Source: NBML01 sp029939535 (GTDB lineage: Bacteria; Desulfobacterota; Desulfobacteria; Desulfobacterales; Desulfobacteraceae). From it: 35,713 bases of DNA. The notes beneath the pieces are model-generated. The model was not told the DNA's origin and did not search any database. It saw only the letters and a list, made by a program, of their open reading frames with translations. This document shows, piece after piece, positions 23,774 through 31,790 of the stretch. Location: the NCBI GenBank assembly GCA_029939535.1, contig JAOZST010000014.1, forward strand, positions 1-35,713, read 5' to 3'. Numbering within the stretch: position 1 is the stretch's first letter; each line of letters opens with the position of its first letter. The position numbers were made by a program, and so were the translations under genes.

Positions 23774-24858
23774 TTAATAATTCCAGCACCTAACACCTGG
23801 TCATCTTTGTAAAAAACAGCTGTCTGGCCAGGAGTGACAGCAGGTTGCGGTTCATCAAATATTACATGGCACAAATTATTAGCAAATGTCAGTCTGGATA
23901 AAGCACCTTTATGGCTGTATCGAATTTTGGTGATAATTCCCAAACTTTCTTTGGCTTCTTTGATCCCATTAATCCCATCAGTCTTACAGTTCTTATTGAT
24001 AAGGGGATAATTCCAGACAATTTTTTCCACCTGCATCTGTTTCTGTGTCAGGTCTTTTTTAAAACACACCACCAGGGTATTGGTTGAAAGTTCTTTGTGC
24101 CGGACATAGTAGGGCTCAGAAGCAGGGCAGTTAATTCCCCTTCTCTGGCCAATGGTAAAGGTGTGAAGACCCTGGTGTGTACCTATTTTTTTTCCATGGA
24201 GGTCAACAATATTACCAGGTTTGGGCCCTAAATTTTTTTTTTGAAAAATAAATTTTGAAAAATCTTTATCATGGATAAAACAGATATCCTGGCTTTCAGA
24301 CGGTGTTAATGGGGTAAGGTTATTTTCCTTGGCCAGATTTTTTACCTGGGATTTGGTGAGCCCTGCCAAGGGAAAAATAATATGTTCCAGTTGTTCCGGC
24401 CTGAGCATGGAAAGAAAATAGGATTGATCCTTTAAAGGGTCCATGCCCTTTGCAAGAAAGGGTTTGGAAATTTTTTTTTCAGGAAATGACAGGGAATTGA
24501 TAATGGTGGCATAATGGCCCGTGGCAATGGCATTGGCTCCCATGGCCCGGGCCTCTTCCCACAGGGCATTGAATTTAATCTTTTGATTGCAGATCACACA
24601 GGGATTGGGGGTTTTGCCTTTAAGATAGGTTAAAATAAAGTATTGGACCACCTGGGTCTCAAAAATCCTGGAGAGGTCCACAATGTGAACAGGAAAACCA
24701 AGCTGATTTTCAAGGGTTTTGATATCGAGTGATATTTTTTCATACCCAGTGGTGAAATGGATACCAAATACATTTTTAAAGTTTTTTTTAATGAGAAACC
24801 CGGAAACAAGGGAGTCTACACCTCCACTAAGAGCAATGGCAACGATGGTATCATTCAT
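23770..24858 (-). CDS. mnmA: tRNA-specific 2-thiouridylase MnmA
   Basis: ATP-dependent enzyme that thiolates U34 of tRNA Lys, Glu and Gln. It has 362 residues. The PP-loop SGGVDS is at about 11-16. NPCVICNQKIKF supplies Cys 87 and Cys 90, and SESQDICFIHD supplies Cys 193, so both classical catalytic cysteines and the third cysteine are present. ATGHYA and GQRRGI also fit. The segment after the PP-loop (GIHFTTGYEKISLDIKTL) differs from the enterobacterial form and makes the protein slightly short. Its start overlaps the ferredoxin stop by one base and its stop overlaps the mtaB start by four, so the three are translationally coupled. Confidence 0.94.
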   Translation of the reverse strand: MNDTIVAIALSGGVDSLVSGFLIKKNFKNVFGIHFTTGYEKISLDIKTLENQLGFPVHIVDLSRIFETQVVQYFILTYLKGKTPNPCVICNQKIKFNALWEEARAMGANAIATGHYATIINSLSFPEKKISKPFLAKGMDPLKDQSYFLSMLRPEQLEHIIFPLAGLTKSQVKNLAKENNLTPLTPSESQDICFIHDKDFSKFIFQKKNLGPKPGNIVDLHGKKIGTHQGLHTFTIGQRRGINCPASEPYYVRHKELSTNTLVVCFKKDLTQKQMQVEKIVWNYPLINKNCKTDGINGIKEAKESLGIITKIRYSHKGALSRLTFANNLCHVIFDEPQPAVTPGQTAVFYKDDQVLGAGIIK

Positions 24859-25286
24859 CAGGCAAGTTCCGTGTTTTTACTGAAAAGACCCATTGCCCTG
24901 GTGGGACAGGTTAGAATACATAATTCACAAAGACTGCATTTTTCATTATTAAAAATTATTTCCATTTCAGGACGCTTTATGTGCAGAGCCTCTGTGGGGC
25001 AGACTGCAATACAGGCTCCGCAATGGGTACAGACCTCTTCATCCTTATAGATCTGTTGTTCAGGGGTTGAGACTTCAACTCCCTGGTCCTTGAGAAATTT
25101 TATCCCTTTATTAAAATCCGATCTTGTGTCAGATGATATTTCCAAAACCATATATCCTTCTTTCCGGTTGGAAATTTTCGCACTCAGGATATTAAACAAT
25201 AGATCAAATTTTCTGGTTAACTGACACACAAGTGCCTTTTGTGCAACTTCCGGCGGAAAATGTAAAATAACTATTTTGGAATACAA
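24858..25286 (-). CDS. NIL-domain ferredoxin (2 x [4Fe-4S])
   Basis: A 142-residue protein starting at a TTG (25286), preceded by GGAGG at 25294-25298 with 7-nt spacing. An upstream TTG at 25319 has no such site. Residues 1-75 form a NIL domain (SKIVILHFPPEVAQKALVCQ at the start, YMVLEI, FLKDQGVEV), a ferredoxin-like fold first seen at the end of methionine ABC ATPases. Residues 80-140 hold two motifs, CTHCGACIAVCP and CSLCELCILTCP, each followed by the distal Pro. In methanogens and sulfate reducers similar NIL-ferredoxins accompany a homocysteine-forming enzyme and are thought to handle sulfur or electrons. Here the partner is mnmA, overlapping by one base. Confidence 0.9.
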   Translation of the reverse strand: MYSKIVILHFPPEVAQKALVCQLTRKFDLLFNILSAKISNRKEGYMVLEISSDTRSDFNKGIKFLKDQGVEVSTPEQQIYKDEEVCTHCGACIAVCPTEALHIKRPEMEIIFNNEKCSLCELCILTCPTRAMGLFSKNTELA

Positions 25287-25326
25287 TGAAGATCCTCCAT
25301 TCTTAATACATCTGTACAAAATCTCT

Positions 25327-25357
25327 TTGACAAAAGTGTAACATTAAGTATTATAAT
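25327..25357 (+). promoter_or_regulatory. Promoter for the acyltransferase gene, with an overlapping divergent -35
   Basis: TTGACA at 25327-25332 is followed by TATTAT at 25349-25354 (16-nt spacer), which overlaps TATAAT at 25352-25357 (19-nt spacer). On the minus strand TTGTCA at 25333-25328 followed after 17 nt by TGTATT could drive the ferredoxin-mnmA operon. The two -35 boxes would share five bases. Confidence 0.5.
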
Positions 25358-25436
25358 TATCAGATGCCATCTATTTATAATGGACCAATATATAATAAAC
25401 CAATTGGATATACAATCATGTTTTAGGGTCTTGCAT

Positions 25437-27653
25437 ATGAATCGTTTTGCTTTTGAACTCTCCAGTTATACCCTTAAAACCTTTTCAGGTTTTTCAAAGG
25501 CCAATATAAGAATTAAAGGCCAGGAAAATATTCCAGATGGAGCAATTATATTTTGCGCCAATCATTTTACACGGATTGAGACTATTTTCCTGCCTTACCA
25601 TATCCATAACATTACTGGTAAGCAGGTTTGGTCCCTTGCTGCAAAAGAGTTGTTTGAAGTTCCTTTATTGGAAGGGATTTTAAAACAGCTTGGCGGGGTT
25701 TCCACCAATGATCCCAACCGGGATGAACTTATTTTGCAAACCCTTTTATCCGGTGATGTTCAATGGATTATTTTCCCCGAAGGCATGATGGTTAAAAATA
25801 AAAAATTGATTAAAAAGAATAATTTTGTCCTGACAGATGATTCCGGGGTTTCACATCCCCATACAGGAGCTGCAGCCCTTGCTTTGAAAAGCGAGTTTTA
25901 CAGGGAAAGGCTGCGCAGACTCTCCAATGGGGAAGAATCAAACCCATACTCAGCCCAGGAGCAGGAGATCAATCCTGAGAATGACGTAAAGTCTGAACTA
26001 TACCGGTTGAAAAAAAGCCTTAAAATAAAAGATCTGAACCAGGTTCTTGCTCAAAATACCTATATAATTCCAGTTAACATTACCTATTATCCCTGTAATG
26101 CCAGGGAAAATATTTTGGGATCCATCGCAAAAATCGTTATAAAGGAGCCTTCAAAAAGAGTAATGGACGAACTTATGACAGAGGGGGCAATGCTTTTTTC
26201 CGGTGTGGACATAACCATACGGTTTGGAAATCCCATTGAGATTACTCCCTATTTGAATGATCCTTATATAGAAAGTATGCTTAAGGTCAAACGTCGGGTT
26301 AAATTTGGTGATGACATCAATTCCAAAAAGATTTCAAAGGAAATTTCCTTTGAAATAATGGAACGGTATATGTCTTCGGTATATGCCATGACCACAATTA
26401 ACTATGATCATGTCATGGCATGTATTCTCAAACATTTTCCCTATAAAAAAGAGGGCATTGATATATATGAGTTCAAATGCAAGATCTATTATGCCATTAC
26501 CTGCCTTTTACTGAATAATCTCTGTCATGTATGCGATATTCTTCAACATAACCAGGTTCATCTCTTGATCAATGACAGGTTTGACAGAATACAAAGATTC
26601 CTGGCCCTTGCCGAGGAAACCAAGATGGTTCAAATAAAAGGAGATCGGATTTTTAAAGATCAGACCCGTTTTTATACCCGGTCTGGTTTCCATACCATAC
26701 GCATGGAAAATCCCATTCTGGTCATGGCCAATGAAGTGGAGCCTGTGACTGAAGTAGAAATTTGTTTAAAGAAGATTGCCCAGAAATCAAGGAGCCAGAT
26801 TCGGGAATTGGTAAAAACTAGAATCATTGAAAAAATGAACGTTGATTTTACCAGGGATTATAATACCTATTACCTGGAGGGTGAATCAAAAAAAAAAAGA
26901 ATAGGCAGGCCATTATTTCTAAAACATGATCATGAAATTGCCGGAGTTTTGCTGATCCATGGATATATGGCTGCACCGGAAGAGATGAAGGCCTTTGCCA
27001 CCTATCTCCATGGAAAAGGTTTTACTGTTTTTGCACCAAGGCTCAAGGGGCATGGTACAGCACCGGAAGACCTTGCAGGAACAAGTCATGAGGAATGGGT
27101 GGAATCTGTTGAGGAGGCCTATGTAGTTCTCAGGCATTCCTGCGAAAAAATTATCATTGGTGGTTTTTCAACCGGAGCAGGTCTTGCCCTTGAACTTTCA
27201 AGTCGGGTGGATGACTGCAAGGCTGTTTTTGCAGTGGCCCCCCCCATGAAACTCAATGATCTGGGTTCCTATTTTGTGCCGGCAATTGATGCCTGGAATT
27301 CCATGATCAAAAAAATACACCTGTCTTCCATTGCCAAGGAATTTATTGAAAATAATCCGGAAAATCCCCATATCAATTATATTCGAAATCCCATTGCCGG
27401 AATTCATCAGCTTGGAAAGCTAATGGAACAATTGGAACCAAAACTGAAGAATCTTGAAAAACCGGTTTTAGTGGTTCAGTCTAGAAAAGACCCGGTGGTA
27501 AGTCCCAGCGGGACCGGAAAATTGTTTAAAAAAATAGGGTCAGAGGTCAAGGAATATTATCTTTTTGATTATGAACGCCATGGCATAATGACTGGTAAGG
27601 GGTCAGAACGGGTTTTTAAAGCCATAGAAAACTTTATCAAACAATGGGTGTGA
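25437..27653 (+). CDS. Fusion of a PlsC-like acyltransferase and an alpha/beta-hydrolase (lipase-like)
   Basis: A 738-residue protein. The ATG at 25437 follows AGGG by eight nt; an in-frame ATG at 25380 lacks a ribosome site. Residues 20-120 hold acyltransferase motifs: NHFTRIE (His about 43, Glu about 48 where HX4D is usual) and FPEGMM (about 113). Residues 120-480 resemble no domain I know. From about 495 an alpha/beta hydrolase follows, with LIHGYMAAPEEM as the oxyanion loop, GFSTGAG (Ser about 578), RKDPVV (Asp about 685) and ERHGI (His about 715), like monoacylglycerol lipases or carboxylesterases. Acyl transfer and release in one chain suggests phospholipid remodelling. There is no signal peptide. 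Confidence 0.85.
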   Translation: MNRFAFELSSYTLKTFSGFSKANIRIKGQENIPDGAIIFCANHFTRIETIFLPYHIHNITGKQVWSLAAKELFEVPLLEGILKQLGGVSTNDPNRDELILQTLLSGDVQWIIFPEGMMVKNKKLIKKNNFVLTDDSGVSHPHTGAAALALKSEFYRERLRRLSNGEESNPYSAQEQEINPENDVKSELYRLKKSLKIKDLNQVLAQNTYIIPVNITYYPCNARENILGSIAKIVIKEPSKRVMDELMTEGAMLFSGVDITIRFGNPIEITPYLNDPYIESMLKVKRRVKFGDDINSKKISKEISFEIMERYMSSVYAMTTINYDHVMACILKHFPYKKEGIDIYEFKCKIYYAITCLLLNNLCHVCDILQHNQVHLLINDRFDRIQRFLALAEETKMVQIKGDRIFKDQTRFYTRSGFHTIRMENPILVMANEVEPVTEVEICLKKIAQKSRSQIRELVKTRIIEKMNVDFTRDYNTYYLEGESKKKRIGRPLFLKHDHEIAGVLLIHGYMAAPEEMKAFATYLHGKGFTVFAPRLKGHGTAPEDLAGTSHEEWVESVEEAYVVLRHSCEKIIIGGFSTGAGLALELSSRVDDCKAVFAVAPPMKLNDLGSYFVPAIDAWNSMIKKIHLSSIAKEFIENNPENPHINYIRNPIAGIHQLGKLMEQLEPKLKNLEKPVLVVQSRKDPVVSPSGTGKLFKKIGSEVKEYYLFDYERHGIMTGKGSERVFKAIENFIKQWV

Positions 27654-27672
27654 AGGGATGGTAGAAGATAAC

Positions 27673-27709
27673 GCCCCGGATCCTTGTGCAAAAATCCGGG
27701 GCATTATTT
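27673..27709. terminator. Terminator between convergent genes
   Basis: GCCCCGGAT at 27673-27681 pairs with ATCCGGGGC at 27694-27702 across a 12-nt loop, followed by ATTATTTTA. It lies 20 nt after the acyltransferase stop and 24 nt before the end of the convergent ATPase gene. It probably serves the plus-strand transcript; the minus-strand side lacks a clear T-run. Confidence 0.75.
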
Positions 27710-27732
27710 TATGGATAATCTTACAAAAAAAA

Positions 27733-28425
27733 TTATTCCACCAGCATCATGGTGGCTGGGTCCAGTTTGTATTTCTGATCAGTTTTATCGCCGTCCTTTA
27801 AAATAACAGCTTCGATCTTGTCTTCCACCGGCTGGAGAAAGACTGCTTTTTCAAACTGATCTTTATGGGCCTCCAGCTGAACAGGAAAGCCGTCTTCACT
27901 CAAGGCTTCTTCTCTGTGACTCTTCATGGATAACCAGATAAAGATTGAAAATTCATCATTCAGAGATTTTAATTCTTCCAGGGTGGATGACAGGTCTTCA
28001 TCAAAGTTCAGACCGTCAACAACCATTATTACCGGCAGGGCAAGGTCTGCTTTTTTGAAACTTTTTAAATAGTCCCGTATTTTATCTGTATTAAAAGTTG
28101 CTTCTGTATAAGAGATACCCACTTTGTTTGGGCTTATGTCATCCCAGAGCCGGACGGCTTTCTGGGGATCCACATACCCGATATAATCCACCAGATTGGT
28201 ATAGGCTTCATCATATCTCAGGTTGATTTTATCCATGGGATCATCCAGACTCACATGGAGTATTTTTTGATCTGCCAGCAATTGTGTCAAAGCAATTTGA
28301 ACAAGGAAACTGGTTTTTCCAACGCCCGCCCGGGAAAGGACAGCTCCGAATTGGCCTTTTGTTATATTTTCAATGCCAATGGCCTTTTCAACCGGGCTTT
28401 TGAGAATGAGATCTTTTTTAAGCAT
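27733..28425 (-). CDS. RecA/KaiC-like P-loop ATPase
   Basis: A 230-residue ATPase of unknown role. Walker A is SRAGVGKTS (about 31-39). The segment ILHVSLDDP (about 55-63) resembles the strand after Walker A in RecA/DnaB/KaiC proteins, and Walker B is PVIMVVDGLN (about 131-140). FIWLSMKSH is a possible sensor strand. No DNA-binding, membrane or extra domain is seen, and the C-terminus is a small strand-rich end (KIEAVILKDGDKTDQKYKL). GAGAGGAA precedes the ATG. It starts 24 nt after the fusA stop on the same strand, suggesting co-transcription with the elongation factor. Confidence 0.82.
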   Translation of the reverse strand: MLKKDLILKSPVEKAIGIENITKGQFGAVLSRAGVGKTSFLVQIALTQLLADQKILHVSLDDPMDKINLRYDEAYTNLVDYIGYVDPQKAVRLWDDISPNKVGISYTEATFNTDKIRDYLKSFKKADLALPVIMVVDGLNFDEDLSSTLEELKSLNDEFSIFIWLSMKSHREEALSEDGFPVQLEAHKDQFEKAVFLQPVEDKIEAVILKDGDKTDQKYKLDPATMMLVE

Positions 28426-28449
28426 AATTCCTCTCTTTAAATAAGGGTA

Positions 28450-30537
28450 TTATTTATTTTTTGCAGCTTTTTCGTCTGCTTTCTTTTTAGATATTTCTTC
28501 AGCCACGGACATGGGAACCTGTTTGTAGGAAGAAAATTCCATTGTAAACTGTGCTTTTCCCTGGGTACCTGACCTGAGGACGGTTGAAAAACCAAACATC
28601 TCTGACAAGGGAACCTGGGATTCCACCACGGACATCACACCTTCTTCCTGTGACCCCTGGATAATTCCCCTTCTCTGGTTGATAAGTCCCATGCAGGCAC
28701 CCTGGAACTCATTGGGAGTTTCAATGACCACCTTCATGATAGGTTCCATGATAACGGGTTTTGCTTTTGCATATCCTTCAAGAAATCCTCCCCTGGCAGC
28801 AGCCTGGAAGGCCATTTCAGAGGAGTCAACCGCATGATAGGCCCCATCTTCAAGTGTAACCTTGATACCGGTAACCGGGAATTCAAGGTTGGGCCCTTTT
28901 GCCATGCAGGCCAGGAATCCTTTTTCACAGGAAGAGATAAATTGGGTGGGTATTTTGCCTCCGGTGACTTTGTTGACAAATTCAAACTCTTCTTCACAGG
29001 GTTCAATGTAACCGATCACACGACCAAATTGTCCGGAACCTCCGGTCTGTTTTTTATGGGTGTAGCTGAAGGGGGCTTTTCGTGTAATGGTCTCTCTATA
29101 GGCAACCCTTGGCTTTCCAGTTTCAACTTCAGCCTTGTATTCCCTTTTCATTCTTTCCACATAGACTTCCAAATGAAGTTCGCCCATGCCCTGGATAATG
29201 GTATCTCCGGTTTCATGATCCACATAGGTCTTAAATGTGGGGTCTTCTTTGGTGAACCTGTTCAGGGCCTTTGACATATTGATCTGGGCCTTATTGTCCT
29301 TGGGAACAATGGAAAGGGAAATAACCGGGTCCATGATATGCATGGCGATCATGGAATAATTGATCCCTGGAGAGACAAAGGTGTCGCCGGAAGCACAATC
29401 CACCCCAAACATGGCACCGATATGGCCGGCAGGAATGGCATCTACTTCTTCCATCTGGGATGAATGCATGCGGATCAAGCGGCCGGCTTTTATTTTTCTG
29501 CCGTCCCTGGAGTTGATCAGGGTGTCTCCTTTATTGATGCATCCCTGGTATACCCGGATATAGGTGAGCTGGCCGTATTGACCATCTTCAAGCTTAAAGG
29601 CAAGGGCAACAGTGGGTTTGTCAAAAACACTTTCCAGGGCAACTGTTTCTTCGCTGTTGTCCAGGTCAATGGCAACATTCTCAATGTCCAGGGGAGAGGG
29701 AAGATAATCAATGACGGCATTGAGCAAAGGCTGAACAGCCTTGTTTTTGTAGGCAGATCCAAGAAATACAGGAGTCATCTGTCTTGAAATAGTACCGGTT
29801 CTGACGGCGGCCATGATCATCTCTGTGGTGATTTCACCTTCTTCCAGAAGTGCATCCGTCAATTCCTCAGAGAAAAGAGATGCTTCATCAAGCATCTCTT
29901 CCCTTGCATTCTGGGCATCTTCCAGCATGTCCCGGGGAATTTCTTTTTCAACCATGTTTTCCCCGTTGCTGCCTTCAAAATAATAGGCTTTCATGGTAAC
30001 AAGGTCTATAACACCATCATGTTTATCTTCAAGCCCTATGGGAAGCTGCATCATTACAGAATTATGCCCCAGTTTGTTTTTTAACTGGCCGCAGACCTTG
30101 AGGGGGTTGGCACCGGATCTGTCACACTTGTTGACAAAGGCGATACAGGGAACTTCATAGCGTTTCATCTGCTGGTCCACGGTAATGGACTGGGATTGGA
30201 CTCCAGATACAGAACAGAGGATAAGAACAACACCGTCTAATACCCGCAAAGACCGCTCAACTTCCACTGTAAAATCCACATGGCCTGGTGTGTCGATAAT
30301 GTTAACGTCATGGCTGTTCCATTCACAATGGGTTGCTGCAGAGGCTATGGTAATCCCTCTCTCCCGTTCAAGCTCCATTGAATCCATGACAGCTCCGACA
30401 CCGTCTTTACCCCTGACTTCATTGATTTGGTGAATTTTGTCCGTATAAAACAAAATTCTTTCAGTAAGCGTGGTCTTACCGGAATCAATATGGGCACTGA
30501 TTCCAATGTTTCTTACCCGTTCTAGATCTCTGATCAT
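28450..30537 (-). CDS. fusA: Elongation factor G, spdEFG1/mitochondrial-like class
   Basis: Translational GTPase that catalyses ribosome translocation. It has 695 residues from the ATG at 30537, with AAGGA about 10 nt upstream; an in-frame codon at 30594 adds an untypical leader. The G motifs are AHIDSGKTT (about 15-23), RGITI (about 60-64), DTPGH (about 82-86) and NKCD (about 136-139). HIDSGKTT and GKDGVGAVMDSMELERERGI match mitochondrial EF-G1 and the spirochaete/planctomycete/delta-proteobacterial spdEFG1 group rather than the classical EF-G of the str operon. Domains II to V follow in normal order. No ribosomal-protein genes flank it, consistent with an extra EF-G locus. Confidence 0.93.
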   Translation of the reverse strand: MIRDLERVRNIGISAHIDSGKTTLTERILFYTDKIHQINEVRGKDGVGAVMDSMELERERGITIASAATHCEWNSHDVNIIDTPGHVDFTVEVERSLRVLDGVVLILCSVSGVQSQSITVDQQMKRYEVPCIAFVNKCDRSGANPLKVCGQLKNKLGHNSVMMQLPIGLEDKHDGVIDLVTMKAYYFEGSNGENMVEKEIPRDMLEDAQNAREEMLDEASLFSEELTDALLEEGEITTEMIMAAVRTGTISRQMTPVFLGSAYKNKAVQPLLNAVIDYLPSPLDIENVAIDLDNSEETVALESVFDKPTVALAFKLEDGQYGQLTYIRVYQGCINKGDTLINSRDGRKIKAGRLIRMHSSQMEEVDAIPAGHIGAMFGVDCASGDTFVSPGINYSMIAMHIMDPVISLSIVPKDNKAQINMSKALNRFTKEDPTFKTYVDHETGDTIIQGMGELHLEVYVERMKREYKAEVETGKPRVAYRETITRKAPFSYTHKKQTGGSGQFGRVIGYIEPCEEEFEFVNKVTGGKIPTQFISSCEKGFLACMAKGPNLEFPVTGIKVTLEDGAYHAVDSSEMAFQAAARGGFLEGYAKAKPVIMEPIMKVVIETPNEFQGACMGLINQRRGIIQGSQEEGVMSVVESQVPLSEMFGFSTVLRSGTQGKAQFTMEFSSYKQVPMSVAEEISKKKADEKAAKNK

Positions 30538-30676
30538 TTTTAAATAATCCTTATGAATAAAAATAAATTCCTCTGGTAATACAAAATTGCGCAAAAAACG
30601 CAGGTATTGCCAAAGGCATTGCCATATTATGATTTTGCTAAATTATAGTTACGATTAAATTGGTTTTATTTGAAAC

Positions 30677-30702
30677 CAGGTCCAAACAAATCAGGTCCAA
30701 AC
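30677..30702 (+). repeat. 11-bp direct repeat in the fusA / TPR-SPOR divergent region
   Basis: CAGGTCCAAAC occurs at 30677-30687 and again at 30692-30702 (15-bp period). The 319-nt interval 30538-30856 otherwise holds a possible minus-strand -10 (TATAAT read from 30647 to 30642) with no good -35. The repeat lies upstream of both genes and may be an operator. Confidence 0.4.
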
Positions 30703-30856
30703 TTAGCTTGTAAAATCGAATCTTATACGCTTTTTACCATGGTTTGTCAAGTATTTAATGGATTTCTGGTTCGGGTTCTTAAATTTTTATTGTGTTTACC
30801 TGTTTGGTTTATTAGAATATCTTTACATTAACATTAATAAATTTTGGAGTAATGGT

Positions 30857-31777
30857 TTGAAAAAAATTTTCCTTTTAATCCTTGTCGCTGTTAGTGTTGC
30901 CATTAGTTTTTATTCTCCTGCTTTTTCTCAATCAGAAAAAGAATTATTTGAAAATGGGGTCAGTTTTTTAAAACAGGAAAGATATCAGGAAGCACTGGAT
31001 ACCTTTACGGAATTGATTGCCATTGCACCGGGGAATCCAGATGCATATAAAAACAGGGGTGTTGCCCATATGAAGCTGGATCAGTATGATCTGGCAATTG
31101 AAGATTTTGAGCGGACAAAGGAAATTGTACCTGATTTAAAAGGGTTGTATAGCAATCTGGGGGTTGCCTGGTATTATAAGGAAGATTATCCCAGGGCAAT
31201 TGAAAATTATAATATGGAGATCTCCCTTTCTCCTGACAATTATTTTGCCTATTTTAACAGGGCTATCTGCAGGGCTGAACTCAATGAATATGGAAAAAGT
31301 CTTGGGGATATAAATAAAACCCTTAAACTTTTCCCTGAATTTTATCTGGCCCTTTGCTTAAAAGGTGATTTGTTTGCAAAAATGAACCAGCCCCAAAAGG
31401 CCGAACAGGTCTATGAAGAAGCAATTTTGATTGATCCGGATAAGGCCTATGCCAGAGAACAGCTTGCCGGACTGAAAATGAATGATGCTAAAATTTCAAA
31501 AAAGACTGCCTCTTTGTCAGAGCCTGTAGTAACAGGAAATTATGAACTCCAGGCCGGTGCATTTCAGGTTCGTGATAATGCACTAAGAATGCAAAAAAAA
31601 ATTGAAAACAATGGATATAAGGCCAAGCTCCTGGAGTTGAAAAATTCCAATAATATTACCTTGTATCTCGTTCGAACAGGAGCATATACCAATCGGAACG
31701 AGGCAGAATCTGCTAAAACTATTTTAAAAAATAACCATGGGATTGATACTATTATCATGCCCTTTGGCAGGCTTTAA
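30857..31777 (+). CDS. Secreted TPR protein with C-terminal SPOR domain
   Basis: A 306-residue envelope protein beginning at a TTG (30857) with GGAG at 30846-30849, seven nt upstream. This start places a clean signal peptide at the front (KKIFLLILVAVSVAISFYSP, cut near AFSQ). At least five TPR-like repeats follow (about 25-205; for example LFENGVSFLKQERYQEALDTF and AYKNRGVAHMKLDQYDLAIEDF). The last 75 residues are a SPOR domain (YELQAGAFQVRDNALRMQKK, then YLVRTGAYTNRNEAE), which binds denuded glycan strands at division sites. It is probably periplasmic or outer-membrane associated. An ATG further upstream (30758) would destroy the signal-peptide layout. The CNT transporter begins 13 nt later. 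Confidence 0.85.
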   Translation: MKKIFLLILVAVSVAISFYSPAFSQSEKELFENGVSFLKQERYQEALDTFTELIAIAPGNPDAYKNRGVAHMKLDQYDLAIEDFERTKEIVPDLKGLYSNLGVAWYYKEDYPRAIENYNMEISLSPDNYFAYFNRAICRAELNEYGKSLGDINKTLKLFPEFYLALCLKGDLFAKMNQPQKAEQVYEEAILIDPDKAYAREQLAGLKMNDAKISKKTASLSEPVVTGNYELQAGAFQVRDNALRMQKKIENNGYKAKLLELKNSNNITLYLVRTGAYTNRNEAESAKTILKNNHGIDTIIMPFGRL

Positions 31778-31790
31778 ACTGGAAGGTAAA

